Positions 50,182-63,897 of a stretch of 64,000 nucleotides of DNA are shown here, in pieces. Under the pieces are notes generated by a model. It worked only from the letters and a program-made list of their open reading frames with translations. It made no database searches and was not told the DNA's origin. The number at the start of each line of letters is the position of its first letter. The stretch's first letter is position 1. Source of the DNA: Nansenia antarctica (Eukaryota; Chordata; Actinopteri; Argentiniformes; Microstomatidae); the NCBI GenBank assembly GCA_963989245.1, contig OZ022342.1, forward strand, positions 13,757,995 through 13,821,994. The letters run 5' to 3'. Position numbers and translations under genes: made by a program.

Positions 50182-53100
50182 ATGGAAAAGGAAAACCTGT
50201 CAGTCGTGTTGCATTCCCAAGGCGATCTGAGACTGGTAAAGTGTTATCATCAACTTCACAGACTCATGCTAAATAATGCCAGCGCAGATGCCATCTTGTG
50301 GAAGATATCACGAATTGTCTGTCTGTCTATTAGTCTGCTATTCAAGATCATGTGGTTTTGATGATTGATTTGCAAGCAAATTGATGCCAGTAGTAATTGC
50401 AATTGTGATTTATTGCAGGAACAACGGCCCATTCCTGAACCAGGTCCAAATGGTATGATGATGATTCATTTAATGTGGCATACTTCGAGCTAGTTAGTTA
50501 TAAATAGTTCCATTATCCCAGAGAGCACTTATGGAGATTGCTGCTGCTACTGTACATTTCAAAGCACCTAAATTGGCCATTTCCTGTGTCCAGATGTGCT
50601 TCTACAAATGCACTCCGTTGGGATCTGCGGGTCTGATGTGCACTACTGGCAGCATGGGCGCATAGGTGACTTTGTGGTGAAGAAGCCCATGGTGCTGGGG
50701 CACGAGGCCTCTGGCAGGGTGGTGAAGGTGGGATCAGCAGTGAAGCACCTCAAACCAGGCAAGTACTTTACAAGTACGACATTTAGTTCAAAAAGATCCA
50801 TGTAAATGATCTAGCAAATAGCTAATATTAGCTATACCTAATATTATTTACATGTAGACGTAACTACTATCTACTATCCTACCAACTATCTATGTAGCCT
50901 ACTGGTTACTGTATTCAACATGCACTATGTGTTCTCAAACACATTTATCGATTTTCCTGACCTGCTTGACCTAGGCCTACTTCAAACTTTCAAAATAGAC
51001 CTGTTACCTTCATTTTAAAAGTGAACAACCTCTCTGTGTGCTCCGCCAACCTATGTGGTCTATCCACTGGATAGCATTGATTGCAGTGCAACTATGCCAC
51101 TATTGACTTATAAATGTGTGTTTGGTGATTAGGGGATAGAGTTGCAGTTGAGCCAGGGGTGCCTCGAGAGATGGACGAGCACTTTAAATCGGGACACTAC
51201 AATCTATCCCCCACCATCTTCTTCTGTGCCACACCCCCTGATGATGGGAATTTGTGTCAATATTACAAACATAGTGCCAACTTCTGTTACAAGTGAGTTT
51301 ATCATTATCATTCTACTATCCAACAGGATGAAGGTGATGAGCAACATACTGCCAATGTCCAACGGGATTCTTAAGCTGCCTCTGTTTATGAACAGGTTGC
51401 CTGACAATGTGACGTTTGAGGAGGGGGCACTGATTGAGCCGCTGTCTGTGGGCATTCATGCCTGCCGCAGAGCTGGAGTGACGTTGGGCAGCAGTGTGTT
51501 CATCTGTGGGGCAGGTAAACCTCAGCTGCCTGGAGCTTCTGGCCCTCATTTACCCTGGCACTGAACAGCTAGAAGCAATGTGGCCCATTTGCAACTGTCT
51601 AGGGTTTTGCTCAATTTCCGTAGCAAAGGAGAAGTAGATGAACATGATCGCATTGCGATAACATGCCTGTGGCAAGTTCGGAAAACCAGTGAACCTGAAC
51701 ACCTGTAGTATCAGACTTAACAGATCCACTGGTCTGATAAGCAAACATTAACATATGTAAATATAATTATTAAGCAGTACCCTTGTAAAACTGCTCTAGC
51801 CATGAAATGAAAGGGCTGGTTAGATATTGTCATGGTTTTTAGTTGATGATACAGTAGATGTATTTCACATGCAGACCCACGTGCTCGATGTTTCACAATG
51901 ATCGTCTCAACTGAAAAAAACATCCCTTCAGGGATTGTTAAAAATTAACATACACATTTGAACTAAACCTCTCTGTTATTCATCAATTTTTTTACAGGAC
52001 CAATTGGGCTGGTCTGCTTGCTGGTGGCTAAGGCTATGGGTGCCTCACAGGTGGTTGTAAGTGGTAAGGCTAATTGTAATTTTATACAATTACTTGCATA
52101 CCTATGTTTCTAATCCATATGTTCTTGTTTATTGAGAAAGGCCTCCATTTAGAATGTGTTAGTGTAGCAGATGTGAATGAGCTAGTCAGTTTAGCTTATA
52201 AGTCTGTTATTGCCCATGGAGCTACAAGGTACCTAGCCTGGTACCTCTGGTAGCACATTGCGCTGATGACTAGAGACCAGAGTTTATATCCAGTGGGTTG
52301 CATTAGTTGGTAGTCCTTTCTGTGTGCTCTCTCTCTTCCCTGGTCTGGTCGGACTGTCACAGCACTCTGTCTTTCTTCCCAAAGACCTGACAGCAGAGCG
52401 TCTTGCCATGGCCAAGGAGCTGGGTGCGGACTTTCCCTTGACTGTAAAAAGGGAAGATGGACCTGAGGAGCTGGCTACAATAGTGGAGAGTCTGCTGGGA
52501 GCACAGCCACATATCACCATCGAGTGCACTGGCGTGGAGAGCAGTGTCCAAACTGCTATCTATGTATGGGACTACTGCCAAAACACTGACGTCAGGGCAT
52601 ATTGTCACTGTTACTGACAAACTACGTGTAGTTTACAGTTCAACTCGAGTAGTTTTTCAAGAGAGCATAACTTCAGCTCTGTGCTTTTCATCTGTAACAA
52701 AACACTGTATGTATGTTGGCAATGAGGTCAAATATGAGGTAAAAGATGAGATAAAACAATGAAGCAATCAGAGACAAAATGTCCAGTGTACTCTTGCTAG
52801 TGCTTCAGCCTTGGCTGGTAACATTGTAATGTGTGTTATGTGGATGTTGCCAGGCTACTCGTCCTGGAGGAGTGGTGGTGCTGGTGGGGATGGGCTCAGC
52901 GATGACCACTGTCCCATTGCTCAATGCTGCAGTCAGAGAGGTGGACATCAGAGGGGTCTTCCGCTACTGCAACACGTACGTTAATCCCTCCCTTTCTCAC
53001 ATCATCCAGGTCAATAAGTACTACTAGTTGCCGCATTTCACATGGGAGAGCCCTACAGTATAGCCAGGACTGGAGTTGTCGTAACAGGGAAGAGATCAAA

Positions 53101-53598
53101 TCAATTGCAGCATCTCATCTACCTTTTTATCCTGAAGTGCCCTCCTCCTCATGGATTTGAAAGAATAAGATTGGTGCAAGTATGGGCTTGAGATGTAGCA
53201 GCTTAACACGTTACAGGGCTGACCCAAAAGCCCAGTACAGCTCAGCTCATTTCTCATTTTACACCAATCCATTCCTTTTAAATCCATGTGGGACAGTGCA
53301 CAAGTCCAACCTTAATATATCTGTGAGGAAAGATTGTCTTCATTGTTCCATCAAGGAATGACGTTGTTCACTGTTTTCATAGAATATATTTGTTTATGCT
53401 GTATGTAATGCCTTGGTGTTGTCCTGTTTTAGCTGGCCAATGGCTATTGCCATGTTGGCCTCTAAGAAGGTGAATGTGAAGCCCTTGGTGACCCACCGCT
53501 TCCCCCTGGAGCAGGCAGTCCAGGCCTTCGAGACCACACGTCAGGGTCAAGGGATCAAGGTCATGCTCAAGTGTGACAAGACTGACCAGAACCCATGA
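50182..53598 (+). CDS. sord: sorbitol dehydrogenase (L-iditol 2-dehydrogenase)
   Basis: Zinc-dependent NAD+ oxidoreductase of the polyol pathway, oxidising sorbitol to fructose in the cytosol. Nine exons: 50182-50235, 50419-50452, 50594-50758, 51133-51292, 51396-51514, 51998-52063, 52385-52563, 52854-52975 and 53433-53598; joined phases agree. The product is 354 residues (human 357). Zinc/catalytic ligands are visible: C41 in VGICGSDVHYW, H66/E67 in VLGHEASG, and the Glu in GALIEPLSVG. The Rossmann glycine motif is GAGPIGLVCLL. The final exon gives WPMAIAMLASKKVNVKPLVT...NP-stop. Intron 3 starts with GC (CCAG|GCAAGT) and is the only non-GT donor; the phase demands it. It converges on apba2. 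No structural zinc lobe is expected, as in mammalian SORD. Confidence 0.96.
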
Positions 53599-55326
53599 GC
53601 GACTGAGAGAACCAGGACTAACAACCACAGCACTGTAGACATCAGAACCTACAGCTTTTTGTTGTTTGTTTGTAGAGCGCCATGGAAACACACTTGTTTT
53701 TGTGTATCTATTTTTAATTCACTTTTTAATGTCATTCATTGATTACTGTATTTCCTTTATAATGTTGTAGTACTATCAGATGTTGCGTTTAAATTTTACC
53801 TCAAAAGTGTTAAAATATGTCAAATGTCATCTAATATAATGTTCTTATGCTTCTCAAGTTGTCTGCACTACCTATCTGCTGCCACTAGGGAGAACCAGAG
53901 GCTTAGGGATAGGAACCTATCATAAAAAGGAACACAGAACCGTGTCCATACAACATACTAAACAAACCCTTGATTCAGACTGGATCCATCTAATAACTCA
54001 ATAACACTTTTCATGTTCAGTTTAATGTTGACACAGACACAAATGTGGGTTTATTTTTTATTTTATTGTTACCTTGCCATCATACTTGACTTCATACTTA
54101 TCATAAGAGGCATGCACACAGATAATGATCATTATTGTTAATTTTCAAATGTCAATTTTAGTACAATGTATTTTAAAAAGCATTACTCAGTGGTAAGGCT
54201 TTTTCAGTCACAGTGTGAATCATTGTTCTCTTTCTCAAGGCTGAAGCCTGACGCGGGGGAGATGTTTGCAGTGACTAACTGTGATTCTTATAGGAACACA
54301 ATACTAGACAAGGTTCTCTTTATGTACAGACATTCTAATACTGCTTATGGCAATGAACACAGCTTGAACAACACAATACATTCACAATCGACTCCAATGT
54401 TTCTGTTGAGAAACCAAAAGATGAACATAATAGCACACATATAAAATACACTTTCAAGTTTGAAACATTGTTTATGCTTTTGGGATCAAATCAATGTATG
54501 TTAATTGTTATTAAAATGTGAGAGAGACACACCTGTCCAAAAATGTTTGTCTATACATGGAATTTGAAAAGAAAACATTTAAACGAGTCAAGAACATCAA
54601 CCCCTTTAATGACTTGTTGTCATATTAAGGTTGAATTTGTGTATTGCCCTCTAAAATTAGACAAAGTTCAAATATGGATGGATATGGCATTTGGGAAAAT
54701 AAAACCTCCACCATTGGTTTGATATACAGTATCACCTCAACAAAATGAGTCAAGTCAACAAGTCACTCCCAAACCCTTTTTTTGCCTAAATTATAATAAC
54801 AACTGACTTTCAATCATCCCTGCAATCAAACCAACAGGAAAATGACAATACATATATACAAAGCAATTGTGGCCCTTTCTTACTACTTCACACACATTAG
54901 CTAAATATGAATTCACATGAAAAATAAATACATCAAAGAAATAAAAGAAACAATATACAAGTACCATATTAAATTTACATGAATATAAAAAATAAATTGC
55001 GAAGCATTCACTCTTTCATTCCATGAAGTCTCACTGAACTGACAATCCAAACACAAACGACACAAATAAATAACGTAAACATCTGCCTAGATGACTCTTT
55101 AGTATAGTATTAACATCAACAAAATATCTGGAGTGTCAGTTTGATGTTAGCACAAAAAACGTGGATGATAAAAGTAGAAGTCATCAACATGGAAGGAAAA
55201 AGATCGGTCTGGTCAAGGAGATGAAACCATCCATAGCCAATTATTTGTCAGCTTGTTGTGTCCACCAAGGTTGTCAAGCAGGTCTGGAAACAATCATGCT
55301 TACGGCTCCTGGGATCTGTCCCTCCT
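53599..55326. other. sord/apba2 convergent 3' UTR interval
   Basis: AT-rich sequence between the two stop codons, presumably shared by the 3' UTRs of sord (plus) and apba2 (minus). No further coding evidence. Confidence 0.5.
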
Positions 55327-58300
55327 CTATATGTACATAGGGGTCTCCTGTCCCGTTAAGAGTCTGAACATGGCTGCTGGCATAGTCTTCATGTGAATCT
55401 GTTTCAGACAATGACATATAACATATTTACTGTAAACACCCACAACTGCTACTTTCTACTGTCGTTTCTCTGACTGTTTCTTTATTGACAATGTCGCTAT
55501 CCCCTTGTACCCCAAATGTAAGTATTAAAGCAGGTGAATACTCAAGCAAACAGAGGCAGATAGAAAACTGCAAACGTGTGATATAAAACATCCTTACTCA
55601 GCTAGGTGACACCAGGAGGGGTTTTCAGCTACTAAGTCTAATGCTGCTGTGAATTTGACTATTTCATTGTCCTGTTTTCTGAGATATTGAACACTAATTC
55701 TTACCTCGCCCACAGAGTTGGAGAGGGCTTGGACGATCTTCTCGTGTGCCGTGGCCACTACACTTTGGCCATTGATCTCTATGATTCGGTGGCCGACGCG
55801 GACACCCCCTCGTTCAGCGATGCCTCCACGCATCAGACTGCAGATCTGTAGGTTAAGAATACAAGAATGTTTCTCACATTATTAATGACGTTCACTCAAG
55901 AGAGAGGAACAGCTGTATTCCCAAAATATATTCCAATATATTGAAATACATAAAATTAGCGTTTCTTTCCCACTGATATACACACTCTCCTGTAGGTCGT
56001 TAGGGCCTCAGGTAGCATTCCTGAGCCGTTTTGCTCCTCTTTATTCGCTTAGTTTGTAGTGACAGCCTGATCAACATACAGCAGTGTATAACAAATTCAG
56101 ATTCGATTAAAAATTGTGTGAACAATTGTGATCATTACCTCTAGAGAGATTCAACTCAACATGTACTGTACAACCTGTTGACGTTTTTGCATTTGAGCTA
56201 ATTCTAGGAGCTACTGAAATGTATCACATTTATTTATTTATTTTTCAGATTTTATCCCTTTTTCACCCAATTTGGTAGCCAATTTAACCCAACTTAGCAT
56301 CCAATTATCCCCTGCCTATTGCATGGGATCCGCCGCACGACCCCGTGGCCGGCAGTCCCAGAGGAGGGCGCCAGGCAGACTAGGCTGACTGGCTCCTCGA
56401 GCCCAGTACCGTTATTCCGGCACCCAGGGGGCGGTGTTGCGCGACGGATCCTAGTCCAGAAATACTCCTATACCCCCCTCGGAAGCGGCCGGCCAATATG
56501 CCGCTTCCCGTGTGCCTCGGCCATATCTGGATCTGGCGAGCCGGGATACGAACCCCGGCCCCGGTGGGCAGCATGCACTAGCGGCCAGTGCGTAGACCGC
56601 TACACCACCGCGGGGCGGATGTATCAATTTCTAATTCTAATCTTTCACTTTGAAATGGTCTCGTAATCTAAGATGTGTAGATTGGTGGGACAAATCCTAA
56701 TTCCCCACCGTGAGAGCAATGTGTATCATAACATACTGAACTGTACAGTAGACCAAACGCTGAGATCTGTGAAGGGCAAGGTTTGGTTAATCTGTATGCA
56801 GTGGCAAGGGAAGTTCAAACTGAGAACCTACACTGAGACAATAAATCTCTGAGTATTAGCCTCTGCAATGAATGCCAGAGGAGATAGGACAGTAATTGCT
56901 ACGCAGACCGAAAAAGCAGCAGTAGATTTCCAAGGGATATTGTCTGACTACATTTATTACTCGAGCTATTGACAGTGTGTGTCAGAAGAACAATGTGTTA
57001 CAGTAGAGACTTGAGACTAGTATACTAGTACAAATCCACTAAATGATAGCACCTGCATATGAAAGCAAAATATATATTTCTTTTTTATCAAAGCATTAAG
57101 GCTATCTTTGAAGTAAAAAAAAAAAAAAAGGGCTACCTACAATTGATTAAATTAAGGAAGGCAATATGCAGGTGGAAACAGCCACAACAGCCTTTGATCC
57201 ATACAGTCTGTCATCTTGTATACGTTGATACAGTACTCTACCACTGAGACTTTATTTCTTTAGTTGTACATGTTGAAAACCGCTTTTAATCATTGATAGT
57301 CCTGTCTTCTCCTATTCAGAGCAGCATGGCTGCTTGATGGAGCTGAGATTTCATCAGACAAAAACATAGATCTTGATCAATTCAACCTGTGCACAAGAGC
57401 AGACACAGGTCTAGACTTACGAAGCGATTGCATTTGCTCTTTTCAATAGGGAATAGAAACCTGAAAATAAGCTAAACCATGAAATTGCAGTACAGTTACA
57501 TCATATTCCTTGTCATTACCTTTATGTGCAATTTTTACAGTCAGTTCCCTTTGTAAAAAAACAGGTGTAATCTTTGCAAACACTTATGTAACTTGATGAC
57601 ATTAGTACTTCAATGCAAAGTTTGGCACCTTGCACAGGGGGCAGTGCCCGACCCGCCTATACTTACAATCCCATTCTGGACACTGAACCCCAGCTGGTAC
57701 TTCAGGTCTGGCCTCTTGATGAGAACGGTAGTGACAGGTGGACAGCTCACGATGTTCAGCTTGACCTGCATCTGGTTCTTCAGTCCCTAATGCACGCAAA
57801 ACCATAAAAACATGTATTCATGATGCGGTACGGTAAATGTGTTTAACTATCACAGAATGACGCTCGGTCACTATTACCAACCTGGCTATTTAGCAGTATT
57901 CTACCAAGAACCTGTGCAATGAAATACATTTCTAAAATATACCACTGACGGTGAATTGTTTTGACTTTACAGCAGTCAGCATAACTCAGCTGGAAGCACC
58001 GGAACTGTACCTTGATGATTCCCTGACAGGTGGCGAGAGGCAGCCCCACCAGACTGGTGTTGTTGATGGACATGATCTGGTCTCCGATGCTGAGCTTCCC
58101 GGACCGGGCGGCGGGCCCACCGTTCATCATGTTGGCCAGGATCACGGTGGGCAGGATGGAACCCCAGCCAGACTCCACTATCACCACACCCAGGATCTCC
58201 CCCTTCAGCTTGTCTAGCTGCAGCTGTACAGAAGCGCCAGCCAAAGGAGAGACAGACGAGAGAGACGCAGAGAGAAAGAGAGAGAGGGGGATGAGTGCAG

Positions 58301-60706
58301 TGAACGCAGTTTCTGGCCAGAGGAAAATAAATCAGTAGACCTACTGTGGTGAAAGAGGAGAGAGAAGGAGGTCAAACGGGTAAGGGACTACAGTAATGAT
58401 GACAGCTCCTTTTGGTAATTGGCCCACAGGACTCCTCTGGCTATTCTCGTCAGTACAACGAACAAACACACTTTACTTTTTTCTCATCTAAAGTAAAGGG
58501 GCACTAAGGTTCTCACGGTCTTCTCAAAAACAGCTGAGTCTGAGCAACATCCTCATAGAAATGAGCCAAACCTCTTTGCAGTTTTCGGAGTTGGAGAAGT
58601 GGATGAGGTCGTCGTTGTACATCTCCTGTGTGTTGATTATGTCGCTGTACTCCTTCTGACTCAGGTCCTCCGGGTTAATGCCATTGGCTCGCAGGAACTC
58701 CTGATAAGCCACACTGAACGCCTGGCCAATGGACTGAGCAATGAGCTGGGCCTGGGGTGGTGATGAAGAGACATGGAGGAGAATAAATAACAGTACAGTA
58801 CAGTACAGTACCCATACTGGCAGAGCAACAATCCACTCCTCACAATGACGAGGGGGGGGGACGAGGGGGGGGGGGGGATCAGAGAGCTACTGAGGAAGGA
58901 CCCAGATCAATATGATATGTGAATGTATTCATTTCAGTGGTATGAATCAATAATGGCATTCTTTCACTCATGCCAAGTTGAAAATCAATGTCTATTTGGG
59001 GAATTAGGCATTGTCTTCATCATTCAATCATGCCATATAAACTGATAAAAACATGTTTGGACAACCAAACTAGTGAACCCAATGAAGTCTGTATCTAGAT
59101 TAAATCAAATGTAGAATTTGGTAAATTGTCAGGCTCATTGGCAGAAAGTAATCTGATCTGATTCTTCCCCTCAGGCTAGGTGGGGGTAGTGGATAGTGAG
59201 GTTTCCAAAGACTGGTGGCATACAAAGGTTGACTTGTTAACAAGCTGAGATCCAACCAGATGCTGGGCTTTGATAAACACATGAAATCGTTGGCCATATC
59301 AACCATGACAGACAGCATATCACACACATCTGGCTGTCAATCGAGGGACAGGAGAGGGCATGCTAGTGGTTGAGATGTATTGGCAATAAGGACCCATGCT
59401 ATGACATGGATTTCCCATCACTCCCATATTCAGACAGTTCTGCTCCTGAACGGATGTAGGACGCAAGGAAAGCTAGCATTGTCATCATCTAGAATCTGGA
59501 CATCAGACCTGTCCATCATGGACTACAGTCATTTAACTATGTCATAGATTAGTAAGATACAGTGGGGGAAGGATAATTAACATATATACAGTAATTGTTG
59601 CTTATGAGGACAAGCTGAAAGGCTCATGTGGTAACACTCCCTGGGCCTTTTATCCCGACAGCTAATTTGACAGGAGATGGTGGTAGAGGAACGACTGCAA
59701 TGCAGGGGCAGACTGACTGGCCAATCAGAACAGGATTCTCTCATTACCATACTGTACCACACACATACAGCACATTGATTCTAATTTCACTACACTACAC
59801 CAGCAGCAATTCAACATCTCTATCTTAAAACATGTCATAATGTGTTACCAGCAAACATTATATGATCAAATATGATCATGTATTGTGACTCATCTATAAA
59901 AAAAAGCCTCTTCTCTTCTCATCTAAAATCCTTCTTCCAGCACAATGACTGCCAATGGCCCCTGGCCTGAGAATAGATTACCTTTTCCTGCCGTGACTGG
60001 TGGATAGATGATTCACTTACTTAGTCAAATGTATTTGTTGTAAATTGCTTGGGAATAAGGCGTCTGCTAAATGCCAAAAATTTAAATCTCGAAAATGAGT
60101 CACAACACATTCATGCAAATAGACAAAACACTAGACTTAACATTTAGCACATTGTACAATTTTGTACCTGTGCAAAACATTTCGCCTAGGTCTGCATGGT
60201 GTTTACCATTCAATCATGGCCTTAAGAGATAGCTGGGAGTCACACATGCACGTACGCAAACATAAACACAAACACACACACTTACATCCTCAGACTCAAA
60301 GACATGGCAGATCATCTTGTACTGCTTCTTGGCTTCAGGTGCCCCGGGCGTGGTCTCAATACAGTCCTGGGAGGCTGTTCGGGGCATACGGCGTCTCGCC
60401 ATCAGCACCACGATGTTCCCAATGTCAGCAATGTAGGAGATGGTGCGCAAGGCATTGTCCATCATATTTTCCTGTGTAAAAAAACAGCAACAACTATGAA
60501 TAACTGGGCATTCCCTTTCTACATACAGTACATTAACACAGGTACGCATTACCTGTAAATAATGTACACTCTAGAATGCACCTTCAGACAATCAGAATTG
60601 CTGAAATGTGACTAACCATAACATATTCTAGTAACTGGAACAGATTGATAGTATGAACCATAATTAAATGCAGAATGTTCAGTTGGACCCATAAAGCAGA
60701 AATGGG

Positions 60707-60779
<73 letters not shown>

Positions 60780-63222
60780 TGTTTAAAAAGCTACAGAGGA
60801 TATATGATATATGGTATCCACACATGTGCTTCTGGTACTGTAGATCTTGACTGACAACGACAGGAGTGGTTTGTTCCGTCCTGCACATTCTTCAGACATA
60901 CGGATCATTAGTCTGTCAGGAGAATTAATGATCCAATTTGTCTATGCATGCTCTGCCTACAACCTTTGACCTTTCTCATGGTGAGCATGACAGGAATCCA
61001 TGCATTTCCATTCAGTGAGCACACACTTTTAGCAACATAACAGCCAGGCATAGAAATCACTGTTCAAATCAACCCCATCTTCTTTACAGAACACATTGCC
61101 TATACAAACACATGGTTTAACTTCTAAGCTATTCTATTTCGATATTATTCACACATACAGTATTTATTTCAAAGGTGCTTGGAAAACAATTACCATGATT
61201 TAATCCCTGAAATACTGTAGCAAACAACGCATGAATTGTTATCTGTTGTCGCCGTTTATGGGACAGCAGTCTGTATTAGGGTTGGGGTCGATTTCAATTC
61301 AGTCGATTCTGGAAGTGATTTAGAATTCCAAAATGAAAAAAAAAAACATTTGTTGTAAAAAGCTTCTCATTTTCAGTTTATTGAGAAATCATTGAATTGT
61401 AATTTCAATTTATCTCCTGAATTGTCTGAATAGAAATCCCACTGACACCAACCCTGTGCAAACTCTCACAAACCAACACATTCTCCCTGTTCCCTTTGTG
61501 CAGGTTGGGAGTCCATGGCAGGCGGACAGGGAAAGAAGAGATACTGCATTGCAGCACATCGGTCTGTTCCAGTCAGCCCACACACGGCTGCTCAGTCAGC
61601 CACACACAGACAGACAGACAGCCACACACAGACAGACAGACAGCCACACAGACAGACAGTCAGCCACACACAGACAGACAGTCAGCCACACACAGACAGA
61701 CAGTCAGCCACACACAGACAGACAGACAGTCAGTCACACACAGACAGACAGACAGTCAGCCACACACAGACAGACAGTCAGCCACACACAGACAGACAGT
61801 CAGTCAGCCACACACAGACAGACAGTCAGCCACACACAGACAGACAGACAGTCAGCCACACACAGACAGACAGTCAGCCACACACAGACAGACAGTCAGT
61901 CAGCCACACACAGACAGACAGTCAGCCAGACAGACACATAGACAGCCAGTCAGCCACATAGGCAGACAGACAGACAGCCACACACAGACAGACAGACAGT
62001 CAGCCACACACAGACAGACAGCCACACAGACAGACTGCCAGTCAGCCACACAGACAGACAGAAACACAGACAGACAGACAGACAGATAGGGACATAGACA
62101 GACAGACAGTCAGCCACACAGGCAGACAGACAGACAGACAGACAGATACACAGACAGACAACCAGTCATCCACACAGACAGACAGTCACACAGACAGACA
62201 GTCAGTCACACAGACAGACAGCCAGTCAGCCACACAGACAGACAGCCAGTCAGCCACACAGACAGACAGCCAGTCAACCACACAGACAGACAGCCAGTCA
62301 ACCACACAGATAGACAGCCAGTCAGCCACACAGACAGGCAGACAGACAGACACACAGACACACAGACAGGCGGACAGACAGTCACACACACAGACAGACA
62401 GACAGACACACAGACTGCCAGTCAGCCACACAGACAGACAGAAACACAGACAGACAGACAGACAGACAGCCAGTCAGCCACACAGACAGACAGAAACACA
62501 GACAGACAGACAGCCAGTCAGCCACACAGACAGACAGAAACACAGACAGACAGACAGACAGACAGTCAGCCACACAGATAGACAGCCAGTCAGCCACGCA
62601 GACAGGCAGACAGGCAGACAGACAGACACACAGACAGACAGACACACAGACAGACACACAGACAGACAGCCAGTCAGCCACACAGACAGACAGACAGTCA
62701 GCCTCACAGACAGACATACAGTCAGGGACGCAGACAAACAAACAGTCAGGGACACAGACAGACAGACAGACAGTCAGGGATACAGACAGACAGACAGACA
62801 GTCAGGGACACAGACAGACAGACAGACAGTCAGGGATACAGACAGACAGACAGACAGTCAGGGATACAGACAGACAGACAGACAGTCAGGGACACAGACA
62901 GATAGACAGACAGGGACACAGACAGACAGCCAGTCAGCCACACAGACAGACAGACTGACAGACAGACAGACAGACATTGACAGCCTTTCTGCTGCCAGTT
63001 CTCTCCCAGCCATACAGAATGAATGTTCTCATTTCTGCGAGCCCTACAAACAGCCTTCATCTGTTTGTACAGTACTACCAAGTCTCCCTCTGCCAGATGA
63101 GTCTTTCTGGCTTTGCATAATTTATTTTGCGGAATTTAGCTAAAATATCAGAAGATGAAATAAATATATGACCATAATCTGTGTGGTTATGGCATCACTG
63201 CATTTGATGATCTATCCTGTCA

Positions 63223-63267
<45 letters not shown>

Positions 63268-63372
63268 CTTTGTGGAGAGACTCACTTGTGTGTCTGCGTT
63301 GAGAACTTTGATCCTCTGAGTGGAGATGAACAGGTCCACCTCCGTCAGTGTGTGCGCGTCCCCCTCTGGGCT
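55327..63372 (-). CDS. apba2: APBA2 (Mint2/X11-beta), PTB and two PDZ domains, 3' part
   Basis: Neuronal adaptor that binds the APP tail (PTB) and synaptic partners (PDZ). Seven exons, all phase 0: 63372-63286, 60471-60286, 58751-58572, 58223-58011, 57786-57667, 55845-55705 and 55398-55327, giving 332 residues to the stop. The PTB part is TLTEVDLFISTQRIKVLN, MMDNALRTISYIADIGNI and YQEFLRANGINPEDLSQ. PDZ1 is ILGVVIVESGWGSILPTV...GDQIMSIN. PDZ2 is LMRGGIAERGGVRVGHRIIE. The C-terminus MPAAMFRLLTGQETPMYI is the Mint-specific tail. RTASQDCIETTPGA and YSDIINTQEMYND point to APBA2 rather than APBA1. The N-terminal exons (Munc18/CASK-binding region and start of the PTB) lie beyond the right edge. Introns contain a SINE, an L2 tail and a large CAGA array. 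Confidence 0.95.
56227..56618 (-). mobile_element. tRNA-derived SINE, 8-bp TSD
   Basis: Minus strand: A box (GGTGTAGCGGTCTACGC) and B box (GGTTCGTATCC), then a body ending in (AAAT)n at 56227-56245. ATGTATCA flanks it at 56219-56226 and 56619-56626. Located in an apba2 intron. Confidence 0.88.
58851..58879. repeat. poly-G tract
   Basis: Three G-runs of 8-13 bases spaced by GAC/GA in an apba2 intron; could form a G-quadruplex on the plus strand. Confidence 0.85.
59935..60092 (+). repeat. L2-type LINE 3' end remnant
   Basis: Shares GACTGCCAATGGCCCCTGG and GATTCACTTACTTAG with the copy at 12.0-12.2 kb; the tail is GGAATAAGGCGTCTGCTAAA. Confidence 0.75.
60708..60780. repeat. (GT)n microsatellite
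   Basis: About 73 bp of GT with one GC interruption, in the apba2 intron between PTB exons. Confidence 0.95.
61589..62976. repeat. 1.4-kb CAGA-based satellite array
   Basis: A dense array of CAGACAGACA with GTCAGCCACACA spacers, forming variable higher-order units of roughly 20-45 bp. Later blocks switch to GTCAGGGATACAGACAGA. It lies in the apba2 intron between the PTB exons at 60.3 and 63.3 kb. Open frames on both strands here are artefacts. Confidence 0.97.
63224..63258. repeat. (GT)n microsatellite
   Basis: About 35 bp of GT, starting some 28 bp beyond the donor of an apba2 exon. Confidence 0.9.
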
Positions 63373-63897
63373 CTGCAGAGAAGAGACAAAACAGGAAGTA
63401 GGTAGTTATGACGGAGCCCCCGTGGCATCAGAGAGACATCCTGATGACCAGCCTGTAGCGGAGGGCCCACCAGGGACCCTGTTTAACAGTCTCTTCTCTT
63501 TAACTCCTGTTGAGAGCATGTTTAAGGCTGATTCATTAGGCTGGGCCTCAGGGAATCTGCCTTGTTGTACTATGATGGACTATGGCGCCAACCATAAAGA
63601 CAGGCCATTCAATTACATAGGCATTCAGTTCATAGTTCCAAAATATGGATCTGAATCATAATTGAAGCACGTAAGTCTCTCTTAAAGGGTTTGATTACAC
63701 CAACATTACCTTTGGACATGATGGCCATGCTCATAGTATGCTCAATGTTATTGTTCTACACAGAAATAGGACTGTTTGTACTGTTACGACACAACGGGTA
63801 GTACTATAAGTAGGTTAACAGTCATAATACAGTCCATGAACATTGTGACAAAGAAAGGAATTACATCGGAAATCAAAACACGCATATTTGTGACAGG

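Noticed and set aside
52585..52620. Read-through of sord exon 7 into the intron
   Set aside because: Only the donor at 52564 (TAT|GTATGG) joined to 52854 restores the conserved IYATRPGG sequence.
61456..63081. Several overlapping 80-200-codon frames on both strands
   Set aside because: Artefacts of the CAGA satellite array, which lacks stops in several frames.
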